DNA of 64,000 nt from Psychrobacillus sp. INOP01 (GCF_018140925.1 NZ_CP073315.1:4216001-4280000); one strand, 5' to 3'. Shown: positions 16,983-25,883, counted from the first letter of the stretch. Program-made: numbers and translations. The notes: generated by a model from the letters alone, not told the origin.

Positions 16983-17885
16983 GTGAGTAATATTAGTGAA
17001 TTTTTAACAATTAATCATAATAAAATTGAGATTCTTCAAAAAGGAAAAAATGGGACACCTGTAATTATCCTTACAGGGATGGGTTGCTCATTTGATGAGT
17101 GGTACGATGTAATAGATTCATTAAGTAAATCTAATCGAGTAGTAATGTTTCATAGACCTGGACTTGGTGAGAGTGAAATTCGAAATGAAGTCCGTAATAC
17201 ACAGGCGGTCGTAAAAGAAATAAATGAGTTGATGCTTCTACTTGGAATACTTGAACCCGTATTATTAGTTGGTCATTCATATGGTGGGTTATGTGCCCAA
17301 CATTTTGTGAAAGAACACCCTAAAAAGGTTGCAGGAATAGTATTAGTAGATTCAACTTCTGTTGATTTAAAGGTTATAGACGAGTTGGATATACCAGTTT
17401 TGAATGAAGGTTCAACTGATGATATTTGGAAGGAAAAATGTAATTCTTATTCTCTAATGAGTCAGGAAGAATTAAGAAAAATAATTAATCCTACTCTTAC
17501 AAGAAAACAAAAACAACTCCCTCTTGATATACAACAACGTTTAATAAATTTCCAGATTAATCCTTCGTTATACAAAGCGATGCATTCTGAAATTAGCAAT
17601 TGGAAGCAGGACGCAGATAATATAAAAATCCTAGGGAAATTTCCCGATGTCCCTTTAATTGTAATTGGTAGAGATAAAGAACATAATATTAGGTTGGGAA
17701 CTGAGGATGGGTTACCCGAGTCGGAATTAAGATTATTTGAAGAAAAGTGGCAAGAACTAATTATGGACCAAGTTAATCTTTCTCTAAATAGTAAATTGAT
17801 ATTAGCACAAGAGGCGAGTCATTTAATCCATGTTGATCGACCAGATATTATTATTGAATCAATAACTTGGATGGTAAAAGAATAA
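16983..17885 (+). CDS. Alpha/beta-fold hydrolase
   Basis: 300 residues. Nucleophile elbow GHSYGG (near 96-101), oxyanion region LTGMGCSFDEWYDV, acid candidate in VIGRDKEHN (near 228) and histidine in EASHLIHVDRPDII (near 284) complete a canonical triad. Substrate unknown; such cassette hydrolases often act on small esters or lactones. The GTG start is uncertain because AAGGG lies very close to it. Confidence 0.85.
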   Translation: MSNISEFLTINHNKIEILQKGKNGTPVIILTGMGCSFDEWYDVIDSLSKSNRVVMFHRPGLGESEIRNEVRNTQAVVKEINELMLLLGILEPVLLVGHSYGGLCAQHFVKEHPKKVAGIVLVDSTSVDLKVIDELDIPVLNEGSTDDIWKEKCNSYSLMSQEELRKIINPTLTRKQKQLPLDIQQRLINFQINPSLYKAMHSEISNWKQDADNIKILGKFPDVPLIVIGRDKEHNIRLGTEDGLPESELRLFEEKWQELIMDQVNLSLNSKLILAQEASHLIHVDRPDIIIESITWMVKE

Positions 17886-17888
17886 TTC

Positions 17889-17975
17889 CTTATTCAACTA
17901 ACGGTGTGCTTTAGTTCAAGAAGGAGTAAAGCCTTTTTCTTCTTGAACTAAAGCTGCAGTTTAGTGAGCGAAGGA
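17889..17975 (+). repeat. Array repeat 16, full, class A variant
   Basis: CTTATTCAACTAACGGTGTG, class A right stem with T-run, RH GAACTAAAGCTGCAGTTTAG with a decayed right arm (TGAGCGAAGG). Confidence 0.9.
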
Positions 17976-18033
17976 ATATATACATAGTAAGAAGAATCTA
18001 TTTATAAACTAATGAATTGAGGGGATAGAAAAT

Positions 18034-18225
18034 ATGAAAAACAAAAAAATGATAAGGTGGGTTGCATTTTTTATTTTTTTAGTGATTTTTATTGTTTATA
18101 GTTGGGAACTTATTTCATCTGATTGGTCGTATTCCTTAGCAAGACTCCCTAGCGTTATTTCGTTTTTAATTTCCAGCATGTTTGGTATTTTTATTTCTTT
18201 TCCTAGAAAGGAAAAAACGCAATAG
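18034..18225 (+). CDS. Small two-helix membrane protein (63 aa)
   Basis: Two hydrophobic segments (about 9-26 and 37-56) between lysine-rich ends; GAGGGGATAG precedes the ATG. Single-gene cassette. No recognisable family. Confidence 0.65.
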   Translation: MKNKKMIRWVAFFIFLVIFIVYSWELISSDWSYSLARLPSVISFLISSMFGIFISFPRKEKTQ

Positions 18226-18266
18226 TAGTTGTTATTGCCTTGTATGAATATTGAATTGTGAAGGAT

Positions 18267-18351
18267 TTCACTTAAGCTAACGGGTGCTTTACTTCAAGAA
18301 GGGGTAAAGCATTTTTCTTATTAAACTAAAGCCGCAGGTTAGTTCAATAAG
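18267..18351 (+). repeat. Array repeat 17, full, class A
   Basis: CACTTAAGCTAACGGGTGCT with a class C-like prefix (TTGTGAAGGATTTCA), class A hairpin and T-run, RH AAACTAAAGCCGCAGGTTAG then TTCAATAAG. Confidence 0.9.
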
Positions 18352-18403
18352 ATTTAATATGCTGAACGTCATTTTGTTGTGGGTTTTATTAAGGGGGGAT
18401 TCT

Positions 18404-18838
18404 ATGTATCCAAGAGCAAATACTTTAGGGATAATAATAAACAAGAATAAAATTCTTTTGGAAGAACAAGAGGGTAAGCATTCAAAGGGAACAGGTACAT
18501 ATTATCGACCAATTGGTGGCACAATTGAACTTGGTGAGAAGTCCAGCGAAACTATCATAAGAGAATATAGAGAAGAAATAGCAGTGGACATAGTGGTTAA
18601 ACGCTATATTGCCTGTTTAGAAAACATCTTTAGAATAGAAGGGAGTATAGGTCACGAAATAACTCAGATTTACTTGGTGGAATTTATAGACCAAAATCTA
18701 TATGAAAAAGAAAGTTTTAAAGTTATAAAAGGAAGTAAAACTACATTTACAAAATGGATTTCCTTAGAAGAAATTATTGATGAAAAGAAGATACTTTATC
18801 CCAATGGTCTGAAAGAATTATTACAGAAGAATATTTAG
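18404..18838 (+). CDS. Nudix hydrolase
   Basis: About 144 residues from ATG 18404, set by AAGGGGGGAT. Nudix box: GGTIELGEKSSETIIREYREE matches G-x5-E-x7-REUxEE. It hydrolyses a nucleoside diphosphate linked to some group; the substrate is not predictable. Nudix proteins recur in integron cassettes, and a second, unrelated one is at 39663. Confidence 0.88.
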   Translation: MYPRANTLGIIINKNKILLEEQEGKHSKGTGTYYRPIGGTIELGEKSSETIIREYREEIAVDIVVKRYIACLENIFRIEGSIGHEITQIYLVEFIDQNLYEKESFKVIKGSKTTFTKWISLEEIIDEKKILYPNGLKELLQKNI

Positions 18839-18842
18839 ATTT

Positions 18843-18981
18843 CTTATTCAACTAACGGGTGCTTTAGCAAAATATAGCCATCATTTCGATGGTCTATTTT
18901 TATGTCCAAAATATTAAGTTGATCTCAGATATGCATTGTGAAATGTTACACTTAAACTAAAGGAGCAGTAGAGTTGAAGAA
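18843..18981 (+). repeat. Array repeat 18, full, class C
   Basis: CTTATTCAACTAACGGGTGC, GCCATCATTTCGATGGT hairpin with T-run, spacer with TGTGAAATGTTACACTTA, RH AAACTAAAGGAGCAGTAGAG and a decayed right arm. Confidence 0.9.
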
Positions 18982-19014
18982 GAAATGTAAATGTTTTAAG
19001 TGATTTATCCATAT

Positions 19015-19073
19015 AAAAAAGAGGCAGTCCATAGAAAATTTTATAAAACAATTTTCGGACAACCTCTTTTTTA
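19015..19073. terminator. Bidirectional terminator
   Basis: AAAAAAGAGGCAGTCC..GGACAACCTCTTTTTT. It serves the minus-strand acetyltransferase that ends at 19098. Confidence 0.8.
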
Positions 19074-19097
19074 TCAAAATCTAATCATTCAAAAGTT

Positions 19098-19631
19098 TTA
19101 CTCTAAAAAAGCTTTTGAATAATGAACGACACCTTGCACTTTTTCAAGAGAATTATGTGTTAATTCTAGAGCCATAAATACCTCATCAGGCACCTCAAAT
19201 GGGGCTTCAATATTCCATAAGCTAGCTGGTTTAAAACCAAACTTAGGATAATAATCTTTATGTCCTAAAACAATTACTGAACGATATCCAAGGTCTTTTG
19301 CGTTTTTTAGCGCAGCGTGAATTAACTGACTTCCAATTCCTTTTTTCTGATACTCAGGAGTAACAGAAACTGGAGCAAGTGCCAAAGAATCGACTGCGTT
19401 ATCACCATCTACAATTTTTATTTTAGATAGAAGAATATGACCTATAATATTTTTTCCTTTATTTAATGCGACTAATGAAAGTTCAGGAATGAATGCATCT
19501 GATTTTCTAATCCTATTTACAAGTAGATGTTCTCTCTTATCGCTATATTCTTCATTCAAAAAGGCTTTTTTAATAATTTCTTCAGTTGAATTATATTCTA
19601 TATTGAGTTCTGGTCGAATTATGATATCCAT
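19098..19631 (-). CDS. GNAT-family N-acetyltransferase (YhbS-like)
   Basis: 177 residues on the minus strand with AGGAGACT before the ATG. LALAPVSVTPEYQKKGIGSQLI (acetyl-CoA loop), SVIVLGHKDYYPKFGFKPAS are marks of the YhbS-type acetyltransferases. It is one of the few array genes opposed to the common orientation; repeats 18 and 19 flank it in normal orientation. Confidence 0.88.
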   Translation of the reverse strand: MDIIIRPELNIEYNSTEEIIKKAFLNEEYSDKREHLLVNRIRKSDAFIPELSLVALNKGKNIIGHILLSKIKIVDGDNAVDSLALAPVSVTPEYQKKGIGSQLIHAALKNAKDLGYRSVIVLGHKDYYPKFGFKPASLWNIEAPFEVPDEVFMALELTHNSLEKVQGVVHYSKAFLE

Positions 19632-19822
19632 TTATAGTCTCCTGTTCTTTTTATATACTTTATTTTTTATCCTATAAATGGCACTTTCTTTATGCACGAA
19701 GTCATTAAGAAAGTGTTACACACCCAGCTCTAAACATAAGTTTAACAAACAAAAACCTCCAATTTAGTATGTTTTTATTTTATAGTGTTATGTCATGGTG
19801 GTCAATCTCCAGTTTATTACTT

Positions 19823-19917
19823 CCTTGTTGTGCTAACGGGTGCTTTAGTTAAACAAGTGGCTGCCTGTAAGGGTAGCTTTTTCTTATTGAACTAACGCGG
19901 CAGTTTAGTGTAATAAG
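19823..19917 (+). repeat. Array repeat 19, full, class B
   Basis: CTTGTTGTGCTAACGGGTGC, GGCTGCCTGTAAGGGTAGC hairpin with T-run, RH GAACTAACGCGGCAGTTTAG then TGTAATAAG. Confidence 0.9.
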
Positions 19918-19987
19918 AGGTATTTATATACAATTGTCGAAATAGTTATTACTTAGGGACAATTCAATCCGCATTTTAGGGGGAGTT

Positions 19988-20392
19988 ATGTTGAAAAAAA
20001 TATTCACTTTATTATTTACTATCATGTTTTTAACTGCTTGTTATTCAAATCAAGAAACTATTAAAGCTACTGGTGAAGGCGACTTGTGGAATGCACAACT
20101 AATATACGAGATGACCGATACCGATCTCCTTCACAGAGGAGGAATCCAATATACAGGAGATGAGGAACTCCTATATGTCACTTATTCAGTCGTTACGGAC
20201 GAAGGAGGACTTGGTGGGGAAATTGAACCTCAAGAAGAACAAACTGCCATATCCTTTGGGACGGGCGGAGGGAATAATCCTCCAGCTACTAAAGATGAAG
20301 CAATTATATCGTTAAACCACGCTACTGTTGAAATTAAATGGCGGACTAATACAGGCGAATATGAAGAACTAATTAACTTCAAAGTAAATTAG
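19988..20392 (+). CDS. Putative lipoprotein
   Basis: 134 residues; LKKIFTLLFTIMFLTACYS is a lipoprotein signal with lipobox LTAC. The mature part is acidic and contains a glycine-rich FGTGGGNNPP stretch. GGGGGAG lies ahead of the start; ATG 19988 or TTG 19991 could be used. Extracellular, membrane-anchored, function unknown. Confidence 0.7.
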   Translation: MLKKIFTLLFTIMFLTACYSNQETIKATGEGDLWNAQLIYEMTDTDLLHRGGIQYTGDEELLYVTYSVVTDEGGLGGEIEPQEEQTAISFGTGGGNNPPATKDEAIISLNHATVEIKWRTNTGEYEELINFKVN

Positions 20393-20412
20393 TTTTTACG
20401 TTGACATCTCCG

Positions 20413-20504
20413 TTCTTCTTCAACTAACGGGTGCTTTAGTTAAACAAGTGGTTGCCTTAGGGTAGCTTTTTCTTATTGAACTAACGCAGCCTTTAGTTGA
20501 ATAA
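20413..20504 (+). repeat. Array repeat 20, full, class B
   Basis: CTTCTTCAACTAACGGGTGC, GGTTGCC..GGTAGC hairpin with T-run, RH GAACTAACGCAGCCTTTAGT then TGAATAA. It is the last repeat before a 3.9-kb stretch without repeats. Confidence 0.9.
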
Positions 20505-20594
20505 AAAATATCTAAAGGAAGTAGAAAAGGTGATATATGAATGCATATGAGGGATACCATTAAACATTGTTTGATAAAAAAATGGGTAGGGTAT

Positions 20595-21407
20595 CTAACA
20601 CCCCACCTCGTCTTCTATAAGAAATTGTATTTGGCAACTATAGGAATCAGTATTAAAAATATCATCTAAAAGGTCTACTTCAATGTATTTATTGATTTTC
20701 AGATTATTATCTTTTACATAATCGTGTAATTTAGCGATGCTCTTCTCTTCATTATTCTTGCTAAAAGCAAGTGTCAAATATTTACCTTCTGGCAATATAT
20801 CTATATTTTGTTCTTTGTGTATATCATCATTTTCAATTAACACACGAAAAACATACCTTGGTTCATAGTCTCCTTTAGAGTTGATGGAATATATTATGCC
20901 ACTCTCCATTGTTGTTGCTAAATTTCTCTCTTGAATCACTCTATCTAAATCCGAATAATAAAGAATTTCTTTTAAACCCCCTACTTCTTTACATGAAGCA
21001 GTGATTATATAACGTTTTTCAAAATGCTTTATTGTTAATTGTTCATGTATTAGTACTTTTTTAGCGTACTTTACGCTGTCATTTAATTTATCTATGGTGT
21101 CCAGTACTTCTTTCATTTTTTTCATATTTTGTTCTGTTTCATATCTTTTTAAAACAAGAAATTTTAATAAGTTCTCTGTATTACCTTCAATAAGAATTTT
21201 TTGCATTTCTTTAATACTGATTCCTAAGAATCTACAAACTTTGATTATATCAATGTAAATAAACTGTTCTAATGAATAATATCTATAACCGGTCTCCTCA
21301 TCGATATAAGCTGGGGTCAGAATACCTATTTTGTGGTAATATCTTAAAGCTTTTATTGTAACCCCTTTAATATCAGCAACTTCACCAATAGAAAATAATT
21401 TTTTCAT
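20595..21407 (-). CDS. MerR-family transcriptional regulator with effector-binding domain
   Basis: 270 residues. The N-terminal winged HTH (SIGEVADIKGVTIKALRYYH, GILTPAYIDEETGYRYY) is followed by a coiled-coil dimer helix (about 75-125) and a GyrI/BmrR-like ligand domain, the architecture of BmrR/BltR drug-sensing activators. It is divergent from an acetyltransferase whose promoter carries a matching operator, so it probably activates that gene when a ligand binds. Confidence 0.88.
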   Translation of the reverse strand: MKKLFSIGEVADIKGVTIKALRYYHKIGILTPAYIDEETGYRYYSLEQFIYIDIIKVCRFLGISIKEMQKILIEGNTENLLKFLVLKRYETEQNMKKMKEVLDTIDKLNDSVKYAKKVLIHEQLTIKHFEKRYIITASCKEVGGLKEILYYSDLDRVIQERNLATTMESGIIYSINSKGDYEPRYVFRVLIENDDIHKEQNIDILPEGKYLTLAFSKNNEEKSIAKLHDYVKDNNLKINKYIEVDLLDDIFNTDSYSCQIQFLIEDEVGC

Positions 21408-21426
21408 TTTATCTTCCTCCTTTTTG

Positions 21427-21457
21427 TTGACTCTACCCTTAGGGGAGGCATTAATGT
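21427..21457 (+). promoter_or_regulatory. MerR-type promoter/operator
   Basis: TTGACT and TAATGT are separated by exactly 19 bp, the over-long spacing typical of MerR-activated promoters, and the spacer contains the dyad CTACCCTTAGGGGAG, close to BmrR/TipA-type operators. It drives the plus-strand acetyltransferase. Confidence 0.8.
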
Positions 21458-21489
21458 TATTGTATAGAAAAAAAAAGGACAGTGAAATA

Positions 21490-22131
21490 ATGGGTACTAT
21501 AAAATATAGAAATCTTGAGAAAGATGATTACGAACAAATAAAACAATTAATTAATAATGCTTTTAATATCAATGGATTTATTAAAGATAAAAAAGTTTTA
21601 GACTTAGTATTAAAATTTTATCTACAAGATTGTATTGTTAGTAGTTCTTTTAGTAAAGTAGCTGAAAAAGATAATAAAGTAATTGGTATTATTCTCGGAA
21701 ATGCTCTAAAAGACAAACATCGTTTGAAGAATACTTATAATATTATAAGTATTGCATGTACTTTAATGAAAGGTATTTTCATATCTAAGGTAAACAAAAA
21801 AGCGATTAATGTATTCTGGAAGATTCAAAAAGCTTATAATGAAATGTTTCAAGGAAAAGAAAAGAATTTTCAAGGAAGTATCGAATTGTTTATAGTATCA
21901 CAGGAATCTAGAGGTCTTGGAGTAGGTGGAGAGTTACTTAATAGTTTGACCAATTACATGAAAAGTATGAGAGTAAATTCTATATACGTTTTCACCGACA
22001 GTGAGTGTAATTATGGATTCTATGATAGTAAAAAATTTAAACGTATAAATGAACAAGAAATCATTTTTGAACAGTTCAAAGATAGACTAACTGTGTATTT
22101 ATATGAATATAACTACGCTTATTTATCTTAA
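21490..22131 (+). CDS. GNAT-family N-acetyltransferase under MerR control
   Basis: About 213 residues from ATG 21490. An upstream in-frame start would lie inside the promoter, so it is rejected. IELFIVSQESRGLGVGGELLNSL (near 137-159) is the acetyl-CoA site, and FTDSECNYGFYDSKKFKRI ends the domain. MerR regulation by a ligand suggests it modifies a toxic small molecule (inference). Confidence 0.85.
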   Translation: MGTIKYRNLEKDDYEQIKQLINNAFNINGFIKDKKVLDLVLKFYLQDCIVSSSFSKVAEKDNKVIGIILGNALKDKHRLKNTYNIISIACTLMKGIFISKVNKKAINVFWKIQKAYNEMFQGKEKNFQGSIELFIVSQESRGLGVGGELLNSLTNYMKSMRVNSIYVFTDSECNYGFYDSKKFKRINEQEIIFEQFKDRLTVYLYEYNYAYLS

Positions 22132-22192
22132 CAGAAGTAGTCAACTACTTTTTAGGAATTTATTCATTGTATAGAGAATCATATACTCTACC

Positions 22193-22230
22193 AAGAGAAG
22201 ATAAATTAAGTTAAATTAATCTTCTTTTTC
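22193..22230 (+). terminator. Weak intrinsic terminator
   Basis: AGAAGAT..ATCTTCT with T-run. Bases 22231-22440 hold no gene; a stretch near 22282-22320 resembles 24172-24210 (AAGGCATTTTATNCGAT..CATGCAAACA), perhaps remains of one gene. Confidence 0.5.
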
Positions 22231-22440
22231 TTGTTTGATAAACATTTTTTGGCATCAAACAGACTGAACGGCCAGTAGTTCATAAAGGCATTTTATCCGA
22301 TTCCATGCAAACAATTTCAGTTAAGATATGCGTGTTGATGAATCTTATGTATCAGAAAATGCATAAAAGTCAAACCTTGTAAAAGAACGTGCGTTTCCTT
22401 ATATTTGTATCTAGATAGTTTATAAAGGAATTAAATTAGT

Positions 22441-23100
22441 TTGAAAGTAGGTAGGTATACAGTGAAGATTGACACACCCAAGATCCCTGAAGATCTAACA
22501 GAAAGAAGATTTACAGATATTTTTTACGAGGAATATCCGGAATTTGATATGTGTTTGGTTACCGATTCAGAATTTGCCAACGAAGTACTTGAAAGATTGA
22601 GACTATATAAAACAGTGATTAGGAATTGTAATTTCGCAAATACGGATTTTAGCCGAATTGATCTTACTGATGTGCGCTTTGAGAATTGTGATTTATCCAA
22701 TGCTAATTTGGGTAATGCCTCCATGAATCGAGTTGAGTTTCTCAATTGTAAGTTACTTGGCAGCAACTTAACAGAGTCTTATATCGGTAATACAAGATTT
22801 AGGGAATCAATTCTTAATATGGTTACGTTCGGTAACTCAAAACTTGAAAAGGTGATTTTTGATGATGCTATGTTAGAAAGCGCTGACCTTTTTGACTGTA
22901 AGCTTAAAAAAGTAGAATTTCTTTCATGCAATCTTAATGGAGCGAGCTTTGAAGAGACACCATTAAAAGGTATTGATATAAGCTCATCCGATTTTGATTA
23001 TTTAACTGTTTCAATTGAGAACTTAAAAGGATGTATAGTATCAACGTCTCAAGCGATACAATTTGCTTCGTTATTAGAGCTAAATATCCGAGAGTATTAG
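22441..23100 (+). CDS. Pentapeptide-repeat protein, Qnr/McbG-like
   Basis: 219 residues with about 30 pentapeptide units (NCNFA NTDFS RIDLT DVRFE style, A/C-D/N-L/F-X-X) from residue 60 to 200, forming a right-handed beta-helix. This length and an uninterrupted repeat tract fit Qnr/McbG-type proteins that mimic DNA and shield gyrase from quinolones. Actual resistance is not shown by sequence. Start TTG 22441, with AAAGGA ahead. Confidence 0.8.
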   Translation: MKVGRYTVKIDTPKIPEDLTERRFTDIFYEEYPEFDMCLVTDSEFANEVLERLRLYKTVIRNCNFANTDFSRIDLTDVRFENCDLSNANLGNASMNRVEFLNCKLLGSNLTESYIGNTRFRESILNMVTFGNSKLEKVIFDDAMLESADLFDCKLKKVEFLSCNLNGASFEETPLKGIDISSSDFDYLTVSIENLKGCIVSTSQAIQFASLLELNIREY

Positions 23101-23289
23101 TTGCAGTTTTATTCCCTTTAAAAAACTTCGTATTTTTGATTTTAAGTGGCTTAAAATGACTTGTGAAGGCTTTATTTATCATAAAAGGCAAAATAAATTT
23201 TGAAGATAATTATGCAAAGTTTTATACTTGCTGTCTTGCCAACAATGTAGTGAAATTATAATAATATTTTAAATGAGAGGTTGAAATAG

Positions 23290-23922
23290 ATGACATCTTA
23301 TCAAATCATTGATTTAGAAAGTTTTGCAAGAAAAAATTATTATGAGTATTTTATGGCGACAGACACAACGTTTGAAATGACAGTAAAAATTGATGTTACA
23401 CGAGCAGTTAAAAAATGCAAAGATGAATCTATAAGTTTTTATGCTTACTCCATTTTTAATTTGACTAAATCGGTTAACAAGATTCCGAATTTTAGGTATG
23501 CCCACAAAAATAAGCAATTAGTAGAATGGAAAGAATTAGTGCCAACGTTTACGAATTTTAATCAAGAAACAGAGTTATTTTATAGTTTATGGTTGGAAGG
23601 GTTAACAGATTATAAATCAGTTGACCGTGAGTACAAAAAGCTTATAAAAGACTTTGCAAACACAACAGATATCGCGCCAATGGGAGCTGTTCCACCCAAC
23701 GTGGTGAATATTTCATCAATTCCTTGGATGCATTTTGAACATTTTTCATCTCATCCAGGAGCTATCAAAAATAATATAACACCAATGATTACTACTGGAA
23801 AGTACGAAAAAGTTGGGACACAATTGCTAATGCCGGTGAATGTTAAGGTACATCATGCAACAGTAGATGGCTATCATGTGTGTTTATTTTTTGAAATACT
23901 GCAAAGAGAAATGAACCGTTAA
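23290..23922 (+). CDS. Chloramphenicol acetyltransferase (CatA) family
   Basis: 210 residues, normal for CatA trimers. The catalytic motif VHHATVDGYH (near 186-195) has the general-base histidine, and SIPWMHFEHF and CKDESISFYAY are family landmarks. It transfers acetyl to chloramphenicol or related hydroxyls. GAGAGG precedes the ATG. It stands without flanking repeats, next to a Qnr-like gene and a ligand-regulated acetyltransferase. Confidence 0.85.
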   Translation: MTSYQIIDLESFARKNYYEYFMATDTTFEMTVKIDVTRAVKKCKDESISFYAYSIFNLTKSVNKIPNFRYAHKNKQLVEWKELVPTFTNFNQETELFYSLWLEGLTDYKSVDREYKKLIKDFANTTDIAPMGAVPPNVVNISSIPWMHFEHFSSHPGAIKNNITPMITTGKYEKVGTQLLMPVNVKVHHATVDGYHVCLFFEILQREMNR

Positions 23923-23925
23923 CCG

Positions 23926-23966
23926 CACCCCAATTATTGGACGCTTAATGATTGGGGTGTTTTTTA
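23926..23966 (+). terminator. Intrinsic terminator of the CatA-like gene
   Basis: CACCCCAAT..ATTGGGGTG stem plus a seven-T run. Confidence 0.85.
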
Positions 23967-24115
23967 GAAAATTGTACTTCCCCCCAAGCGGTGCATAGTT
24001 TGCATTTCCTAAGAAACACTTTGCAATGAAAAAGTAGCAGCTTTAATCTATTAAATTCAACATAACTAAAATGGTTCTGGAAGTTTGAACAGAAAAGTTC
24101 AATTTTAATGAAGGT

Positions 24116-24319
24116 ATGATGAATTGCCGTTGGTTGGTAGGTTTTTATTATTATATAAATCTAAATATAGAAGGCATTTTATTCGATGCCATGCAAACAG
24201 AAATTAAACTAATTGAAGGTACTGCTAAAACGAGACGAATCCTATTAGAAGAACTGTATGAAAAAGGGTCGCACATAGTTAAAATAGAGAGGAAAAGACA
24301 AAGACAGGGACAAACATAG
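24116..24319 (+). CDS. Hypothetical 67-aa ORF, possibly a fragment
   Basis: Open frame with IEGILFDAMQTEIKLIEG then a basic tail ERKRQRQGQT. It has no clear ribosome site and part of it is echoed near 22282. I see nothing else in 23967-24433. May be a decayed gene. Confidence 0.25.
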   Translation: MMNCRWLVGFYYYINLNIEGILFDAMQTEIKLIEGTAKTRRILLEELYEKGSHIVKIERKRQRQGQT

Positions 24320-24433
24320 ACCATATCCTGCCCACACGGCCGTATAAGATGCAGTAGATAAGAAAATGAGGGGCTGCTGAGAAATCCATGGCTCTTTCTT
24401 AAATTCACAGTCCTTATTAAGATTGTGAAATCT

Positions 24434-24470
24434 TGCACTTAAACTAACGCCGCAGGTTAGTAAAAAAAGG
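24434..24470 (+). repeat. Array repeat 21, right half-site with class C prefix
   Basis: GTGAAATCTTGCACTTAAAC followed by TAACGCCGCAGGTTAG and a decayed arm. No LH. Confidence 0.8.
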
Positions 24471-24521
24471 GAATAGCCAAAATGAAGTCGAATTTTTAAT
24501 CATAAGTGTAGAGGGAGATGT

Positions 24522-24600
24522 ATGGTAAAAAAAGGGAATCGGTTTGTTTGCAATTGGTATAGTAATGATTTTAATGGACATGCCTCATTTATTGGGAGTT
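24522..24600 (+). pseudogene. Frameshifted small membrane-protein gene
   Basis: ATG after GAGGGAG reads MVKKG; a one-base shift then gives GLFAIGIVMILMDMPHLLGV, a membrane helix. The intact gene was probably a tiny cassette membrane protein. Low certainty. Confidence 0.35.
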
Positions 24601-24746
24601 TAAATAATAGGGGGTAGATTAGAGGTCGTCAATTATTTAATAATGACAACAATCGCCATCACACTTTGTACAGTTTTCTCGCTAACCGAACAAGAACGTG
24701 GGTTCTTTTTTATTTAAGAACTAACGCTCTTATTTTGGCAATAAAA

Positions 24747-24789
24747 AATGACCAGGCTCACAAATTTTTGTGATTACCTGGTCTTTTTT
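24747..24789. terminator. Bidirectional terminator
   Basis: GACCAGG..CCTGGTC stem with inner CACAA/TTGTG pairs and T-run; it lies at the 3' end of the minus-strand DUF3955 gene. Confidence 0.75.
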
Positions 24790-24847
24790 TAGATGAATTT
24801 AATGTAACGGTTGGTAGCCTCTCATATTCAAGAACTAATAAACACTA

Positions 24848-25066
24848 TTAATTCGAAACTTGAGTTTTTTTCATCATTGAAATTAGCGCCATTCCAATTA
24901 AAGAAACAATCCCTAAGAAGAACAATAAGAATCCAATTGGGATTAAGAAGAAGGGCTCTTCTAAGGTACCATCTGGTGCTACATTACTTCCAATGATAGC
25001 CTTTGCAATAAAGCAGATTACTCCTAAAAAAATTGGTGTTGATGCGATAAAATATTTTTTCTTCAT
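24848..25066 (-). CDS. DUF3955-type membrane protein
   Basis: 72 residues with two membrane helices around an outside loop IGSNVAPDGTLEEPFFLIP, the signature of DUF3955. Function unknown. It lies 30 bases after an HTH gene on the minus strand, the usual DUF2975-HTH-DUF3955 neighbourhood of Bacillales. Confidence 0.75.
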   Translation of the reverse strand: MKKKYFIASTPIFLGVICFIAKAIIGSNVAPDGTLEEPFFLIPIGFLLFFLGIVSLIGMALISMMKKTQVSN

Positions 25067-25096
25067 ATCATTTTTCCTCCATAAAAGTTAGTTTAA

Positions 25097-25300
25097 TCAT
25101 TTTTTATATTCCAAGATATCACCTGGCTGACAGTCTAATACTTCACATATTTTTTCTAATGTTGAAAATTTGACAGCTTTTGCTTTTACATTTTTTAAAA
25201 TTGAGACGTTTGCCATTGTGATACCCAGTTTTTCCGATAATTCAGTAACACTCATTTTCCTCTTTGCCAGCATTACATCAAGATTAACTATGATAACCAT
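25097..25300 (-). CDS. Cro/CI-type HTH regulator (YozG-like)
   Basis: 67 residues from ATG 25300, placed by GAGGTG. LAKRKMSVTELSEKLGITMANVSILK is the helix-turn-helix and LEKICEVLDCQPGDILEY the usual C-terminus of these single-domain regulators, which are encoded beside DUF2975 membrane proteins. Probably represses its own operon. Confidence 0.88.
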   Translation of the reverse strand: MVIIVNLDVMLAKRKMSVTELSEKLGITMANVSILKNVKAKAVKFSTLEKICEVLDCQPGDILEYKK

Positions 25301-25308
25301 GTTACACC

Positions 25309-25547
25309 TCAAATCGTTAATTCGTTATCCTGCTTTATATCACTTGCTTTACGCAATATGAAAGTAAAGAAGTAAATACAGAAATAACAATTGCAAAAAA
25401 TAGAATAGCAAAAGAATCATTAATAGATTAGTGTTGTATTTGCCACTAATAAATACAGAATGTAATGCGATAACATATAAAACGCCTTCTGTCATTGCTA
25501 AAACACTTATACACTTTAACCTATTGCTAATTCCTTCTGTTTCAATG
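25309..25547 (-). pseudogene. DUF2975-like membrane protein, decayed
   Basis: Upstream of the HTH gene, minus-strand frames give hydrophobic pieces (EGVLYVIALHSVFISGKY, ILLLFYFLQLLFLYLLLY) broken by frameshifts, and the end KASDIKQDNELTI with TGA overlapping the HTH ribosome site, as in intact DUF2975-HTH pairs. The membrane partner of the regulator is therefore broken. Confidence 0.65.
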
Positions 25548-25576
25548 ATTCACCGCCTTCTCAACTTTCTAATGTT

Positions 25577-25605
25577 AGAATAACGGATGATACACCCTTA
25601 GTCAA
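25577..25605 (-). promoter_or_regulatory. Promoter of the DUF2975-HTH-DUF3955 operon
   Basis: On the minus strand TTGACT (-35) and TATTCT (-10) with a 17-bp spacer, just upstream of the decayed DUF2975 gene. Confidence 0.6.
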
Positions 25606-25684
25606 TGTTTTTTTATCGTAAAACAATAAAATATTATTGTTTCGCTATAAGTGACCATTATTTGAAGATTTTTTCGTAAATTAA

Positions 25685-25722
25685 AACCAGGTACTCATTA
25701 ATGCAGTGAGCCCTGGTCTTTT
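25685..25722. terminator. Intrinsic terminator-like hairpin
   Basis: ACCAGGTACTCA..TGAGCCCTGGT followed by CTTTTG. The remaining bases to 25847 show no gene. Confidence 0.55.
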
Positions 25723-25847
25723 GCTTAAATGTTGTTCATTTATAATAAAGTTTGATTTAAAATCCTATCCTCTATAGATTTCTAAGAGGTGAGATAATTT
25801 TTTTATTGGATATTCATGTTAATATCACTAAAAAGATTGTGAAGAAA

Positions 25848-25883
25848 TGTACTTAAACTAACGCGGCAGGTTAGTTGAATAAG
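25848..25883 (+). repeat. Array repeat 23, right half-site with class C prefix
   Basis: GTGAAGAAATGTACTTAAAC followed by TAACGCGGCAGGTTAG and TTGAATAAG. Confidence 0.85.

Noticed and set aside
24716-24740. An additional left half-site (GAACTAACGCTCTTATTTTGG)
   Set aside because: Only AACTAACG is conserved; no GGGTGC or right arm, so it was not counted among the repeats.
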